A stretch of DNA of 48,232 bases from Acetobacter persici JCM 25330 (GTDB lineage: Bacteria > Pseudomonadota > Alphaproteobacteria > Acetobacterales > Acetobacteraceae), in the NCBI RefSeq assembly GCF_000613905.1, contig NZ_BAJW01000019.1, forward strand, positions 1 to 48,232. The letters run 5' to 3'. The translations under genes and the position numbers were made by a program. Shown piece by piece: positions 18,932 through 26,931 of the stretch; positions within the stretch are counted from its first letter, which is position 1; each line of letters opens with the position of its first letter. The notes under the pieces are model-generated. The model had not been told where the DNA came from. It was given only the letters and a program-made list of their open reading frames with translations, and made no database searches.

Positions 18932-20283
18932 ATGCAATATCCCAGATTAGATCGTTTTTTTGGACTCACGAACAGCGGAACAACCGTTGGTCGTGAAGTT
19001 GTGGCTGGTCTGACCACATTTGCGGCCATGGTTTATTGCGTCGCCGTTAACCCGATGATTATGGCAGAAGCGGGCATGGACCGCGCAAGCGTTCTAAGCG
19101 CGACATGCCTTATTGCCATTTTCAGTACCACCCTGATGGGCCTGCTGGCCAACCTCCCGCTTGGCGTTGCGCCTGCAATGGGGTCAAACGTCGTCTTTGC
19201 CATCATTCTGGTCAAGCAAATGGGTGTGCCGTGGCAGGCGGCGCTGGCACTCGTCTGCCTGACGGGTGTGATCTTCATGATCATGAGCCTGACACGCATC
19301 CGCGAGCGCATTGCACATGATATTCCAGACACCTTGCGTATTGGCATTCAGGTCGCCGTGGGGCTGGTCATCATGTTTATCGGCATGCGTAATTCCGGCT
19401 TTGTGGTTGCCAGTCCGTCCACATTTGTCACCATGGGGTCGATCAGCAGTCCGAAAGTCCTCATGACGCTGGCGGGTTTTATTCTCACACCCGTTCTGGT
19501 GGTCAGGCGTATTCCCGGCGCGTTAATCCTTTCCATTATAGCACTCACCGTTGCCGGACTTTTTTTTACCTGATGGAAAAGGTGGCACTCTCACACACTG
19601 GCCTGCGCATATTTTTGCCCTGCACAGTGGCCCTATGCCACAGCCTTCCATCTGGAACCGCTCTATCTTGTGCATAACTTCCTTTATGTACTGCCCATGC
19701 TGTTCTTTTTCCTGTGTACAGAACTGTTTGGAACACTGGCTAATCTTCTCGGCGTCGTCACTGCAACGGGCATGGTTTCAAAAAACGGACAGATCCCCCG
19801 TGCACGCGAGGCGTTTGTGACAGATGCTGCCGGCAGTATTCTGGCCCCTCTTCTCGGCACATCCATTGTCACCGTTTATTCTGAATCTATCACGGGTGTA
19901 CATGCAGGCGGGCGTACCGGTTTGACAGCTCTGGTAATTGCGGGGGGCTTTTTTGCAGCCCTGTTTTTATGGCCCCTTTTCATGATTATTCCGCCACAGG
20001 CAACGGCCCCGTCTCTGTTGATGGTCGGTATGATGATGTTTCAGGCGTCCGCCATCTTGATCTGTCAGATATGAAGGAGAGTGCTCCTGCCGCCCTCACC
20101 TTTCTAACCGCTCTTCTGACAGGCAACCTCATCAACGGCATGGCAATTGGTACTTTGTCCTATACGACAATGGCTCTTGCTACAGGCCGCGCCCGCACTA
20201 TCTCTCCCGTTGTGTGGGGGCTTTGCGTCATTTTCATCATGTTCTTTATTGTTTCTGCCCACATGCACGGCCACCACGCTTGA
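18932..20283 (+). pseudogene. AzgA/GhxP-type purine (adenine/hypoxanthine/guanine) permease, three frameshifts
   Basis: Begins MQYPRLDRFFGLTNSGTTVGREVVAGLTTFAAMVYCVAVNP, a hallmark start of the AzgA branch of nucleobase transporters, with VAPAMGSNVVF further on. One extra T in the run at 19560-19567, one missing base near 19627 and one missing C near 20052 break the frame. Repair gives a continuous 450-aa, many-helix protein (DGKGGTLTHWPAHIFAL; YLVHNFLYVLPMLFFFLCTELFGTLANLLGV; TSIVTVYSESITGVHAGGRTGLTAL; DMKESAPAALTF). It would carry purine bases through the inner membrane by proton symport. It starts 5 nt after the receptor and ends 13 nt before the nucleoside hydrolase. Confidence 0.85.
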
Positions 20284-20296
20284 AGGGAATTCAGCC

Positions 20297-21379
20297 ATGC
20301 TTTCAAAATTACGGTTTTCAACTTTTTTGGCTGGGCTGTTTATTCTGCTCCCTCTTCATGGCCATGCGCAGACACCCGGAGACCCTAATTACATTATTAT
20401 TGATAATGATTTTGCAGGGCCCGGTGGAACCAACATTCAGTCCGTTATTCCGCTTCTTGGGCAACCAGATAAGGCAACCGTGCTGGGCTTTACTGTTGTG
20501 GTCGGAGATGGATGGGAAAATGAGGCCGCAGCACACCTGTCCCGTTTCCTGGAAATTGCCGGAAGTCCAGAGACACTCCCAGTCGTTCCCGGTGCCACTC
20601 AGCCTCTGGTCAACTCCCGCGCCCGGCTTCTGGCATGGGAAAAATCCAACGGCAAAATGCCATGGAAAGGAGCATGGCGCGGTGACGCCCCGGATTTTCA
20701 GCCGCCGGTCAAACCTCTGAAAGAAGGCATGCCAAACCGCAAGCTCTCTTCCGAAACAGCCGCCCTGTTTCTGATACGGCAGGTCCATGCGCACCCACAC
20801 CAGATCACGCTTCTGGCTGCGGGACCACTGACAAATATTGCTCTTGCTATCAAGCTGGATCCGGAATTTGCTTCTTTGTGTCGCCGCCTTGTCTTTATGG
20901 GGGCCATTGTAGACGGTAACCTTTCACAGGTTACGCAAAGCGCAGACTACTACACAGACTTCAACTTCATGTTTGACCCGGAGGCGGCCAGCATTACTCT
21001 GGAAGCACCCTTCCCTGAGGTTGTGTCAGTGGGGGGCGTTGCTAACGCCATTCGCATGACAGCGGAAATCCGTGATCAGGCAACACGCACAGTTGGTCCT
21101 GTTGCCGACTATCTGCGCCAGTATTTCCATCCACAACCCATGTGGGATGAACTGGCCGCAGCTATTTCTGTTGATCCAGCTCTGGTGACCGACAAGGTCG
21201 TGGCTTACATGGATGTTGATCTGACCCATGGGCCAAACTACGGCTACGCTCATGTCTGGCCGGAAAGCACGCGCCCTCATATCGGGGAACGTCCAGTTAC
21301 AATCGTCACCGCAGTTGACAAGGCCCGCTTTCTCAAAACCTTTGTGAAAGCAGCCAACCGGATGAACACGCATGGTTGA
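20297..21379 (+). CDS. Exported inosine/uridine-preferring-type nucleoside hydrolase
   Basis: 360 aa from the ATG at 20297, preceded by an AAGGGAA ribosome site. The start is fixed by a clear signal peptide (MLSKLRFSTFLAGLFILLPLHGHAQ, cut after HAQ or AHA-like site), so the enzyme acts in the periplasm. The IUNH fold is recognisable by IIIDNDFAG near the mature N-terminus, LLAAGPLTNIALAI, LVFMGAIV, DFNFMFDPEAA and the C-terminal MWDELAAA, whose Asp is the Ca/ribose ligand. The first motif differs from the usual D-x-D-x-x-x-D-D: the second Asp pair is replaced by Pro-Gly, as in a divergent subfamily. It likely splits nucleosides to base and ribose; the base would then enter through the adjacent permease. 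Its stop overlaps the adenine deaminase start. Confidence 0.85.
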   Translation: MLSKLRFSTFLAGLFILLPLHGHAQTPGDPNYIIIDNDFAGPGGTNIQSVIPLLGQPDKATVLGFTVVVGDGWENEAAAHLSRFLEIAGSPETLPVVPGATQPLVNSRARLLAWEKSNGKMPWKGAWRGDAPDFQPPVKPLKEGMPNRKLSSETAALFLIRQVHAHPHQITLLAAGPLTNIALAIKLDPEFASLCRRLVFMGAIVDGNLSQVTQSADYYTDFNFMFDPEAASITLEAPFPEVVSVGGVANAIRMTAEIRDQATRTVGPVADYLRQYFHPQPMWDELAAAISVDPALVTDKVVAYMDVDLTHGPNYGYAHVWPESTRPHIGERPVTIVTAVDKARFLKTFVKAANRMNTHG

Positions 21380-23147
21380 TGTCACCTGCTCCCTCGCAGA
21401 ACCAGAACTCCGCCGGCGCGCAGTGGATGCTGCCTGCGGGCGTGCACCGTTTGACATTCTCCTCTGCAATGGGCGTGTGGCAGATGTTGCAACCGGAGAG
21501 CTTCGCTACGCAGATGTCGGACTGGTTGGTCCTCTTATAGCCAGCATGCACCCAACAGGTCAGCGCCAGGATGCAACACAGCAGTTTGACCTGAAAGGCG
21601 CCATTCTTGCTCCGGGGCTTATTGACTCTCACGTACACATTGAAAGCTCCATGGTGACGCCGCGTATCTATGCGCAGACGGTGGTGCCACAAGGCACGAC
21701 GACCATATGCTGGGATCCGCACGAAATCGGGAATGTTAGCGGTTTGCCGGGAGTCAGATGGGCAATTGAGGCCTCAAAAGGCCTCCCGTTGCGTATTCTG
21801 GTAGAAGCACCTTCCTGCGTACCGTCCGCTCCCGGTCTCGAACGGTCCGGTGCAGATTTTGACGCAACCGCAATGGCTGAAATGTTGTCCTGGCCAGAAA
21901 TTATAGGCGTTGCTGAAGTTATGGACATGCGGGGCGTCGTGAATAACGCTCCGCGCATGACGGCCATTGTCAATGCGGGCCTTAAAAGCGACAAACTCGT
22001 TTGTGGCCATGCCCGCAATCTTGCAGGAGAAAACCTTCAGGCCTTCATGGCGGCAGGCATTGAATCTGACCATGAGCTGACCAGCAAAACCGATATTCTG
22101 GAAAAACTCCGATCTGGTATGACATTGGAGCTGAGAGTCTCACACGAGAACATTCTCCCTGAAGCTGTAGCAGCGTTTGAAGAGCTGGGTATGGTTCCTC
22201 AGACTGTGACACTCTGCACAGATGATGTCTTTCCCGATGATCTGCTACGACGTGGCGGCATGGTGCATCATCTCAGATGCCTTGTTGCTTTGGGTATGAA
22301 CCCGCTGGACGTCCTGAGATGCGCGACGTTGAATACAGCTCAACGCTTGGAACGCCGTGATCTCGGCCTTGTCGCTGCCGGTCGTCGTGCTGATCTGGTC
22401 GTTTTTGATAATCTGACTGATTTTACACCGCAGGATGTCTTTGCTTCTGGTGTTCATGTCGCGTCGCGTGGAACGCTGATTGCCACGCTGCCACCGGAAT
22501 TGCCCGGCATGCCTGTGAATACTGTCAAGCGCACATCTGTCACGAGTTCTGACTTTAAAATTCCTCATACAGAGAAATCTAAAGTTAAAATTAGAACCGT
22601 GAGCATACCCCGTACAACTCACTGGGGCGAACGGGAGATAGATTTAGAAGACGGGTATCTTATTCTCCCCCCTGATACCGCTCTTATGGCTGTTTTCAAT
22701 CGCTATGGTGATAATTCGCCTCCGGGGCTTGGTGTTCTCGAAGGATGGGGAGACTGGTCAGCCACAATTGGCACAACTATTCTCCATGACAGTCATAACC
22801 TGGCCGTATTCGGGCGGGACCCGGAAGAGATGGCGCGTGTCGCCAACACTCTTATTGCCAGCGGCGGGGGTATGGCCGTGGCAAAAGCCGACAAGCACCT
22901 AGTACACGTCGCGCTCCCCGTATGTGGACTTCTGTCCCCTGAAAATCTCGAAATAGTCAGCAAACATTTTACTGACGTGCGGGATGCCGCAGCGAACGCC
23001 ACCACATGGAATGGACCAACCAGCATGATAAAGCTTGTCACGGGAGCTTCTCTGGCTTGTAATCCGGGACCACATGTTACAGATCTGGGCATTGCTGATG
23101 GCATGACAGGAGACGTTTTTTCCACGATGGTTCTGGACGACGTCTGA
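21372..23147 (+). CDS. ade: Adenine deaminase (Ade family)
   Basis: 591 aa, close to the ~588 aa of E. coli Ade. The ATG at 21372 overlaps the previous stop by 8 nt. The amidohydrolase metal site is GLIDSHVHIESSMVTP (~residue 78). EAPSCVPSAPG, GHARNLAGENLQAFMAAGIESDHE and CTDDVFPDDLLRRGG are Ade-specific blocks. The C-terminal Ade domain (IAEDGMAVA-type GGGMAVAKADK, LVTGASLACNPGPHVTDLG) is intact. It converts adenine to hypoxanthine and ammonia in the cytoplasm with Fe/Mn. Between nucleoside hydrolase and phosphoribosyltransferase, it places imported adenine into the hypoxanthine salvage route. Confidence 0.93.
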   Translation: MVDVTCSLAEPELRRRAVDAACGRAPFDILLCNGRVADVATGELRYADVGLVGPLIASMHPTGQRQDATQQFDLKGAILAPGLIDSHVHIESSMVTPRIYAQTVVPQGTTTICWDPHEIGNVSGLPGVRWAIEASKGLPLRILVEAPSCVPSAPGLERSGADFDATAMAEMLSWPEIIGVAEVMDMRGVVNNAPRMTAIVNAGLKSDKLVCGHARNLAGENLQAFMAAGIESDHELTSKTDILEKLRSGMTLELRVSHENILPEAVAAFEELGMVPQTVTLCTDDVFPDDLLRRGGMVHHLRCLVALGMNPLDVLRCATLNTAQRLERRDLGLVAAGRRADLVVFDNLTDFTPQDVFASGVHVASRGTLIATLPPELPGMPVNTVKRTSVTSSDFKIPHTEKSKVKIRTVSIPRTTHWGEREIDLEDGYLILPPDTALMAVFNRYGDNSPPGLGVLEGWGDWSATIGTTILHDSHNLAVFGRDPEEMARVANTLIASGGGMAVAKADKHLVHVALPVCGLLSPENLEIVSKHFTDVRDAAANATTWNGPTSMIKLVTGASLACNPGPHVTDLGIADGMTGDVFSTMVLDDV

Positions 23148-24409
23148 TGGATTTTCCCCGTGACGTTACTGCAATGCGCCGTGAATTCCATCGGTTTCCA
23201 GAAACCGCATTTCTTGAATACCGAACGGCCGCAATTGTCGCAAAACGCCTGTCTGAACTGGGATACACCGTAAAAGCCGGACCAGAAATCATGTACATGG
23301 ATGGTGTGCGTGGTTTGCCCTCAGATCAGGCAGTCACTGCAGCAAAAGAGGCTGCGCTTCAGGCCGGAGCGGATGAAAGATGGCTGAACAGAATGCCGGG
23401 TGGACAAACCGCTGTCTGTGGTGAACTCCAGAGGGGACCAGGCCCTGTTCTGGCTTTACGCTTTGATATGGATGCTCTGCCAGTTCATGAATCACAATCT
23501 GACCAGCATCCTCCAAACACCCAGGGTTTTTCTTCCATTCATGAGGGGCGTATGCATGCCTGCGGCCATGATGGTCACACAGCTATCGGGCTTGCTGTTG
23601 CGGAAAAACTAGCGCAACCCGATGCCAGATGGAACGGCACAGTACGCCTTATCTTCCAGCCTGCGGAGGAAGGAGGACGCGGCGCACAACCGATTGTCGC
23701 GAGTGGCTTGCTAGATGATGTCGATATTTTTCTGGCCAGCCATCTGGGGTGCCAACTCCCCAGCGGGCAGATTGCATTAACGGCTGATGGATTTCTTTGG
23801 GCCGAAAAGTGGAATGTCACTTTCACGGGTCGGGCAGCGCATGCTGCCATGTGCCCTGAAGAGGGACGAAACGCCCTTCTCGCAGCAGCTCTTGCAGTTG
23901 CTGGGCTGTACGCTTTGCCTCGTGACGGCCAATCCGATACGCGGATTAATGTTGGACTGCTACAGGCGGGTCGAACGCGCAATGTTATTGCAGACCGGGC
24001 TTATCTGGAGCTTGAAATACGTGCAGCCAGCAGTGAAGGGCTCAAGCGCCTGACAGAAGGAGCAAGACGCACACTTGAGGGCGCCGGTCTGACACAGGAT
24101 GTTAATGTGGAGATTGATCTCTACGGCAACGCCATCAGTGCACAATCAGATCTCGCCATTATGACAAGGCTGGAAACAGCGGCTCTTGCTACGAAGACAG
24201 GCACTATTGTCTCTAACTGGCCGATTGGTGGTGGAGATGATGCAACCTTCATGATGCAGCGTGTGCAGCAATGCGGTGGCGACGCTGGCTACTGCCTTAT
24301 CGGAGCCGATATTGCAGCTCCGCACCACTCCAGCCTTTTTGATATTGACGAAAATGCTCTTGAACGCGCAGTCAGGTTATTGACCGCGTTTGTTGAAGAC
24401 GCCGCATGA
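23147..24409 (+). CDS. M20-family amidohydrolase, AbgA-like
   Basis: 420 aa; its ATG shares one base with the deaminase stop (TGATG). Metal-binding motifs are present: MHACGHDGHTAIGL, FQPAEEGGRGAQ, ASHLGCQLPSGQI and APHHSSLFDIDE. The dimerisation domain carries TGRAAHAAMCPEEGRNALLAAA. The insert GLPSDQAVTAAKEAALQAGADERWLNRMPGGQTAV resembles p-aminobenzoyl-glutamate hydrolase subunit AbgA (436 aa) more than hippurate hydrolases. Such enzymes cleave an aromatic acyl-amino-acid amide. Its place in a purine operon is unexpected: it may process an N-acylated purine or pterin/folate-derived compound, but no substrate can be deduced. Frame and catalytic residues look intact. Confidence 0.85.
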   Translation: MDFPRDVTAMRREFHRFPETAFLEYRTAAIVAKRLSELGYTVKAGPEIMYMDGVRGLPSDQAVTAAKEAALQAGADERWLNRMPGGQTAVCGELQRGPGPVLALRFDMDALPVHESQSDQHPPNTQGFSSIHEGRMHACGHDGHTAIGLAVAEKLAQPDARWNGTVRLIFQPAEEGGRGAQPIVASGLLDDVDIFLASHLGCQLPSGQIALTADGFLWAEKWNVTFTGRAAHAAMCPEEGRNALLAAALAVAGLYALPRDGQSDTRINVGLLQAGRTRNVIADRAYLELEIRAASSEGLKRLTEGARRTLEGAGLTQDVNVEIDLYGNAISAQSDLAIMTRLETAALATKTGTIVSNWPIGGGDDATFMMQRVQQCGGDAGYCLIGADIAAPHHSSLFDIDENALERAVRLLTAFVEDAA

Positions 24410-25062
24410 GCACCCTGTCCTTCTGGCAGACTTTTGCGCCTGACGTTGATCTTGAGGCTCCCTTTACAGACCGTTACAGAGTTTCTCTGGGGCGCCACAG
24501 GCTGGACCTGCCACTTCGCCCTCTTCCTTCCGGTGAACTGGCGGTTGCATCGCTGCTGGTCAACCAGACATCCTTTCAGGTAGCAGATGCGATATGTGCT
24601 GGTCTGGGGCGTCTGGCGGAAGAAATCAAGCCTGATCTGGTCGTCGGCATGCCTACTCTTGGTTTGGGGCTGGCTGCCTATGTTGCGAGACACAGCGGGC
24701 TGGAACGGTATGTGCCACTCAGCACCTCTCGTAAATTCTGGTACGATGAGAAACTTTCCGTTCCTATTTCTTCCATAACCAGCCCGGGCAAAGCAAAAAG
24801 ACTTTATCTGGACCCAAATCTTCTTCCTCTAGTCCAGGCCGCAAAACGGATCATCATCGTTGATGATGTTATCAGTACAGGAACCTCTCTCTCTGCTGGC
24901 ACGGATATTCTCACGGCGGCTGGTGCCACGCCGTACGCTGCTCTGTGTGTTATGACGCAAAGCAACCGCTGGAAAAATCGTTTTCCGTTTCCAATCCTGA
25001 GTTGCTTTTCATCACCAATTTTCAGACGTGTTAATAATGGATGGATTATTGATTCTTATTAG
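24406..25062 (+). CDS. Purine-type phosphoribosyltransferase
   Basis: 218 aa, start overlapping the previous stop by 4 nt (ATGA). The PRPP-binding motif IIIVDDVISTGTSLSAG lies around residues 148-164, and VVGMPTLGLGLAAYVARH is the earlier PRTase core strand. The N-terminal ~60 residues are an extra domain not seen in minimal adenine PRTases. It would join PRPP to a base (probably hypoxanthine/xanthine or adenine) and complete salvage begun by the upstream genes. It is the last gene of the operon. The final residues (RRVNNGWIIDSY) fit a natural end, although mobile DNA begins within 30 bp. Confidence 0.8.
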   Translation: MSTLSFWQTFAPDVDLEAPFTDRYRVSLGRHRLDLPLRPLPSGELAVASLLVNQTSFQVADAICAGLGRLAEEIKPDLVVGMPTLGLGLAAYVARHSGLERYVPLSTSRKFWYDEKLSVPISSITSPGKAKRLYLDPNLLPLVQAAKRIIIVDDVISTGTSLSAGTDILTAAGATPYAALCVMTQSNRWKNRFPFPILSCFSSPIFRRVNNGWIIDSY

Positions 25063-25088
25063 CTCTCCGCTTCCTCTACTGCGTGTCG

Positions 25089-25424
25089 TCAGTCAAGCAG
25101 GATGATGATTGAGGCGAACTGAACTGCTGCGAGAAAAGTGGATTTCAGTTTATCGTGGCGGAGTGCAATAGAACGGAACTGTTTGATTTTATTGAAGAAC
25201 CAATCGGCAAGATTACGTTCCGCCTAAAGAGAGAAATCCGTTTCGCGTTGTGTCGTTCGGTTGCATTTTGGCGGGATAACCGGGGTAATCCCGCGTTCTT
25301 TCAGCCGGTCGGCGTCATACGCCCTGTCAGCCAGAAAGGCATCTGGATCGATGTTTTCCAGTATTGGTTCTACCTGAGTGATATCCGCGTCCTGTTCCGG
25401 TGTAATATCGTGCTCCTCCGGGTT
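25089..25424 (-). pseudogene. Truncated IS5-family transposase remnant
   Basis: Reading leftwards from the edge of the IS3 element, the frame encodes DAFLADRAYDADRLKERGITPVIPPKCNRTTQRETDFSL, a typical IS5/IS427-group block. An in-frame TAG at 25224-25226 sits where these proteins normally carry Y (FSLYAERN). After it come AERNLADWFFNKIKQFRSIALRHDKLKST and the stop at 25089-25091. Only the C-terminal third remains; the 5' part was removed at or before the IS3 insertion. Confidence 0.8.
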
Positions 25425-25487
25425 TGACGTGCCCCCCGAAAATGTAACCATTTAAAAGTAGAGTCCGATCGAGAAGGATACGGACGG

Positions 25488-25754
25488 ATGAAACGCAGTC
25501 GCTTTACGGAAGAGCAGATCATAGGGATCCTGAAGGAACAGGAGGCTGGGCTGAAGGTCACTGATCTTTGCCGCAAACACGGGATCAGTGATGCGACGTT
25601 TTACAAATGGAAGAGCCGCTATGGTGGTCTTGAAATATCGGAAGCCAAACGGCTGAAGGCGCTGGAAGATGAAAACGGCCGCCTGAAACGTCTTCTGGCG
25701 GATGCCATGCTGGATAATGCGGCACTGAAGGAAATCGTTGGAAAAAAGTGGTAA
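25488..25754 (+). CDS. IS3-family OrfA (helix-turn-helix, leucine zipper)
   Basis: 88 aa: [47 protein letters not shown] is the HTH_Tnp_1 domain that binds the inverted repeats. The C-terminal heptads ([29 protein letters not shown]) form the zipper needed for oligomerisation. The stop TAA at 25752-25754 follows the slippery site, allowing production of the OrfAB fusion. Confidence 0.92.
   Translation: MKRSRFTEEQIIGILKEQEAGLKVTDLCRKHGISDATFYKWKSRYGGLEISEAKRLKALEDENGRLKRLLADAMLDNAALKEIVGKKW
25742..25748 (+). promoter_or_regulatory. Programmed -1 frameshift site A-AAA-AAG
   Basis: The heptamer occurs in the OrfA frame as GGA AAA AAG immediately before TGG TAA; OrfB is in the -1 frame and opens at the same place. 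This is the classical IS3 arrangement that makes the OrfAB transposase, and it is distinct from the accidental frameshifts elsewhere in the window. Confidence 0.85.
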
Positions 25755-26638
25755 CGCCTGTCGCGAAACGGCAGGCGGTCCGACATATACGGGAGGCTCT
25801 GGCCCTGAGTGAACGCCGTGCCTGTGCGCTTGTTGGTGTTGCCAGGCGTGTCGCGCGGTATGTTTCTACCGGAGCGGACGATGCTGCCCTGCGCCAGCGC
25901 CTGCGGGAACTGGCGGACCAACGACGCCGCTTTGGCTATCGCCGCCTGGGGTATCTTCTGGCGCGGGAAGGCTTCAGTCCCAATCACAAGAAGCTGTTCC
26001 GCCTTTACCAGGAAGAGGGGCTGAAAGTCCGCCATCGGGGTGGCCGCAAGAGGGCACTGGGGACGCGCTCTCCCATGACCATTCCTCAGGAACCCTGGCA
26101 GCGCTGGAGCCTGGACTTTGTCTCGGATGCCCTGATTTGTGGTCGCCGGTTCCGCATTCTGGCTGTTATCGACGATTTCAGCCGCAAGAATCTGGCATTG
26201 GTTGCCGACACATCGCTGTCAGGCGGACGTGTGGCGCGGGAACTGACGGTTCTGGTGGAGCGATATGGCAAACCTCTCATGATTGTCAGCGACAACGGGA
26301 CGGAGTTCACATCCCATGCCATCCTGAAATGGGCCGATGAGATGAAGGTTGAATGGCACTATATCGCCCCCGGGAAACCGCAACAGAACGGCTTTGTCGA
26401 AAGTTTCAACGGCCGGTTGAGGGATGAATGCCTCAACGAGACGCTGTTCACCTCCCTCAGCCATACCCGACTGGTTCTGGCTGACTGGCAGGAAGACTAC
26501 AATACGGTGCGTCCCCATTCCCAACTGGATGGCAGGACACCGGATCAGATCGCCAGACAAGGGTCTCGGGGGCATGCCCCCGAGACCCTTGTCATCCCAT
26601 CAACCCCAAGCCATAAAAAACGGGAACTCTCCTTTTGA
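25748..26638 (+). CDS. IS3-family OrfB (rve/DDE integrase core)
   Basis: 296 aa in the -1 frame relative to OrfA, translated as OrfAB by frameshifting. An HTH_21 segment ([34 protein letters not shown]) precedes the catalytic core. D is in [10 protein letters not shown], the second D in [12 protein letters not shown], and E in [20 protein letters not shown], followed by [15 protein letters not shown]. It catalyses circularisation and insertion of the element. Intact. Confidence 0.93.
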   Translation: MVTPVAKRQAVRHIREALALSERRACALVGVARRVARYVSTGADDAALRQRLRELADQRRRFGYRRLGYLLAREGFSPNHKKLFRLYQEEGLKVRHRGGRKRALGTRSPMTIPQEPWQRWSLDFVSDALICGRRFRILAVIDDFSRKNLALVADTSLSGGRVARELTVLVERYGKPLMIVSDNGTEFTSHAILKWADEMKVEWHYIAPGKPQQNGFVESFNGRLRDECLNETLFTSLSHTRLVLADWQEDYNTVRPHSQLDGRTPDQIARQGSRGHAPETLVIPSTPSHKKRELSF

Positions 26639-26664
26639 GTGGATACAAAAAGGGGGGCACGTCA

Positions 26665-26931
26665 GCCTCGATCGAAGATCAGTTCCGCATCTGCCGCGAG
26701 CACGCCAAACGCGAAAAGTGGAAGGTCGCCAGCGCTTATAAGGACGCAGGCATCTCCGGATCCAGCATGATCCTGCGCCCCGGCATCCAGACTCTCTTGC
26801 AGGACGCGCAACGCAGCGAATTCACCATCGTACTGGCCGAAGCCCTGGATCGCATCAGCCGCGATCAGGCAGATGTCGCCACCCTGTTCAAGCACCTGAA
26901 GTTTGCAGGCGTCACGATCGTTACCCTGGCA
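26665..26931 (+). pseudogene. Serine recombinase (resolvase/invertase) fragment
   Basis: The sequence right of the IS3 end encodes ASIEDQFRICREHAKREKWKVASAYKDAGISG...RPGIQTLLQDAQRSEFTIVLAEALDRISRDQADVATLFKHLKFAGVTIVTL. This is the resolvase N-terminal catalytic domain minus its first ~12 residues, which would carry the nucleophilic serine. It is cut at its 3' side within the domain, where the frame runs into unrelated sequence. A large serine recombinase or phage/transposon integrase is the likely parent. It cannot be functional. Confidence 0.82.

Larger units (their letters stand above)
25425..26664 (+). mobile_element. IS3-family (IS407-group-like) insertion sequence, 1240 bp
   Basis: The ends are inverted copies beginning TGACGTGCCCCCC (25425) and ending GGGGGGCACGTCA (26664), with further partial matching inward. 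Two overlapping ORFs with a slippery A-AAA-AAG heptamer encode OrfA and OrfAB. The flanks (GGTT on the left, GCCT on the right) are not a direct repeat, so the usual 3-4-bp target duplication is absent. The left flank is an IS5 remnant and the right flank a recombinase fragment, so a deletion or recombination between IS copies probably formed this junction. Confidence 0.88.

Noticed and set aside
25742..25748. The IS3 OrfA/OrfB frame change as another sequencing error
   Set aside because: It has the A-AAA-AAG slippery heptamer and ORF overlap of a programmed -1 frameshift, so it is a natural feature.
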